A stretch of 64,000 nt of DNA from Halobacteriovoraceae bacterium (GTDB lineage Bacteria; Bdellovibrionota; Bacteriovoracia; Bacteriovoracales; Bacteriovoracaceae). Positions within the stretch are counted from its first letter, which is position 1. Each line of letters opens with the position of its first letter. The notes below the pieces were generated by a model. The model made no database searches. It saw only the letters and a list, made by a program, of their open reading frames with translations, and was not told the origin of the DNA. The stretch spans positions 311,632-375,631 of the forward strand of contig PAVS01000001.1 in the NCBI GenBank assembly GCA_002713145.1, read 5' to 3'. The translations under genes and the position numbers were made by a program. Positions 63,223 to 64,000 of the stretch are shown piece by piece.

Positions 63223-63634
63223 ACTTTTTAGAATGACTTTCTTTTTTATTTTAATGATTTCTTCCTCCGCTACTTTAGCTCGATTTGAAGTAATTATTGT
63301 AGACACTGATATCCCAAAGAAAGAGGTAGAAAAATTAAGAACAAGAGTTAAAGTCAGAGAGCCAAGTCAATTTGTTTCTCCACATGCTTCTGTTATCAAT
63401 TTTTATTTAGAAAAACACTTCGAACAAAGAGTTCAAGAAATGGATTTTTTCGCTCGAGATATTATGTACAAAAAACTTGCAACATATACATGGGAGAGAG
63501 CACGAGCCTCGATGCCATGGCTTACAGAAGAACAATTCAAGAAATTTCGCTCAGATATACCTCCCTATGAGAGAGAAAGAAGTTCGCGTCCTCCTAGGGC
63601 CAGAAGGGCGCGACCGACTATTAACTTTGAATAA
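63209..63634 (+). CDS. Secreted small partner protein
   Basis: A 141-residue protein with signal peptide (LFRMTFFFILMISSSATLA) and a mature basic, Arg/Pro-rich part ending RSSRPPRARRARPTINFE. It begins RFEVIIVDTDIPKKEVEKLRTR, which resembles the first strand-helix of the upstream protein (TVLFIDTNSNELEIEKART), so it may have arisen as a partial paralogue and bind it. GGAG lies 7 bases upstream. Convergent with htpG. Confidence 0.65.
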   Translation: METSKLFRMTFFFILMISSSATLARFEVIIVDTDIPKKEVEKLRTRVKVREPSQFVSPHASVINFYLEKHFEQRVQEMDFFARDIMYKKLATYTWERARASMPWLTEEQFKKFRSDIPPYERERSSRPPRARRARPTINFE

Positions 63635-63635
63635 T

Positions 63636-64000
63636 CTATATAGCTAGATTTGAAAGCTCACTCATAAGATCTTGTGATCTGATAACAAAGTCTTTTCTTT
63701 GCTGATCATCTAAACCTTCTCCGGATATCGCAGCAAGGTCATGAATATAATGTGCCATCTTGTCTGCTAGATCCTTCTTTCCTTCTGAGAGTTTCATCGT
63801 ATTTTGCACTAAAATATGTGAAGGGTTCACAACGAGTGTCTTCTTCGATGGCATATCAAAGCCTGCATTTCCCATCTGTCGAGTCATATTTGCAAAACGC
63901 TTCATCTGCTCATCAATCTTAAAGTAAGCCGCAGTTTTAGAGTTTTTAAAGTTTTTCACTTCAATTTCCATCTGAGCAGGATTTTTTTCATCTTTTTCTC
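63636..64000 (-). CDS. htpG: HSP90 chaperone HtpG, C-terminal part
   Basis: The last 120 or so codons of a gene that enters from the right edge. FDMPSKKTLVVNPSHILVQ, then DLADKMAHYIHDLAAISGEGL and SQDLMSELSNL match the HtpG C-terminal dimerisation domain, with its 'ILEiNP.HPl...L' strand and the 'a.y.ydqa.L.eG' helix. The frame stays open to the window edge (EKDEKNPAQ), so the ATG at 63971 is internal. Confidence 0.88.
   Translation of the reverse strand, partial: EKDEKNPAQMEIEVKNFKNSKTAAYFKIDEQMKRFANMTRQMGNAGFDMPSKKTLVVNPSHILVQNTMKLSEGKKDLADKMAHYIHDLAAISGEGLDDQQRKDFVIRSQDLMSELSNLAI

Noticed and set aside
1..64000. CRISPR arrays, insertion sequences or prophage
   Set aside because: No regularly spaced repeat array, transposase, integrase or phage gene was seen.

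Overview
The window is AT-rich, densely coded Gram-negative chromosomal DNA. It carries ClpP/ClpX/Lon, PilT, TatC, LPS core heptose genes, a type III glutamine synthetase, and many lipoproteins with clear lipoboxes and secreted hydrolases. This mix suits a Bdellovibrionota-type predatory or predator-related bacterium, perhaps near Bacteriovorax/Halobacteriovorax. That placement is inferred from gene style only, with no marker search. No insertion sequence, prophage or CRISPR array was seen. Two tRNAs are present (Val-TAC and Leu-TAA).

Layout. 1-1.2 kb: two leftward secreted genes, one cut by the window edge. 1.3-4.9 kb: a rightward run of a HExxH peptidase-like protein, a TerB-like protein, a divergent SelO-like pseudokinase and an S51-type peptidase. 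4.9-11.1 kb: pilT, then leftward dtd, a ChaN/Tiki-type protein and a long degenerate HsdM/HsdS-like protein. 11.2-17.7 kb: an acidic protein, rsmD, an aminotransferase, a lipoprotein/outer-membrane pair, a PIN-PhoH ATPase and a PilZ protein. 17.7-23.5 kb: two small coupled genes, clpP, clpX, lon and tRNA-Val. 23.7-35.7 kb: an Rrf2 regulator divergent from a thioredoxin-reductase-like flavoprotein, then secreted proteins (trypsin-like protease, metzincin-like protease, protein-glutaminase-like enzyme, DUF1554 lipoprotein) interspersed with glutamine synthetase III. 35.9-39.7 kb: PlsC, a GNAT-like protein, a MaoC-like protein and a lipoprotein glycerophosphodiesterase. 39.8-43.4 kb: a repeat protein, then an overlapping operon of FHA, ExbB/MotA-like, OmpA/MotB-like and AlkB proteins. 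43.3-46.2 kb: LPS glycosyltransferases and an acyltransferase. 46.5-50.5 kb: a compact cassette of lipoprotein, cysteine-less NuoB-like, NuoCD-like and NuoI-like genes. 50.4-64 kb: aat, a dehydrogenase, map, a BFD-like Fe-S protein, tatC, an ABC ATPase with an ankyrin-fused permease, speE-speB, hldD with a FliG-C-like protein, a DksA-type gene behind a textbook sigma-54 promoter, a secreted caspase/CHAT-like protein, and the 3' end of htpG.

Functional links. Clp and Lon form a proteostasis block. hldD makes the ADP-heptose used by the heptosyltransferase about 15 kb away. speE/speB serve polyamine synthesis. The most unusual units are the complex-I-like cassette, which has lost the N2-cluster cysteines and the quinone-site motifs; the FHA-linked stator-like operon; the degenerate methylase-like protein; the ABC-ankyrin fusion; and the secreted clan-CD-like protein.
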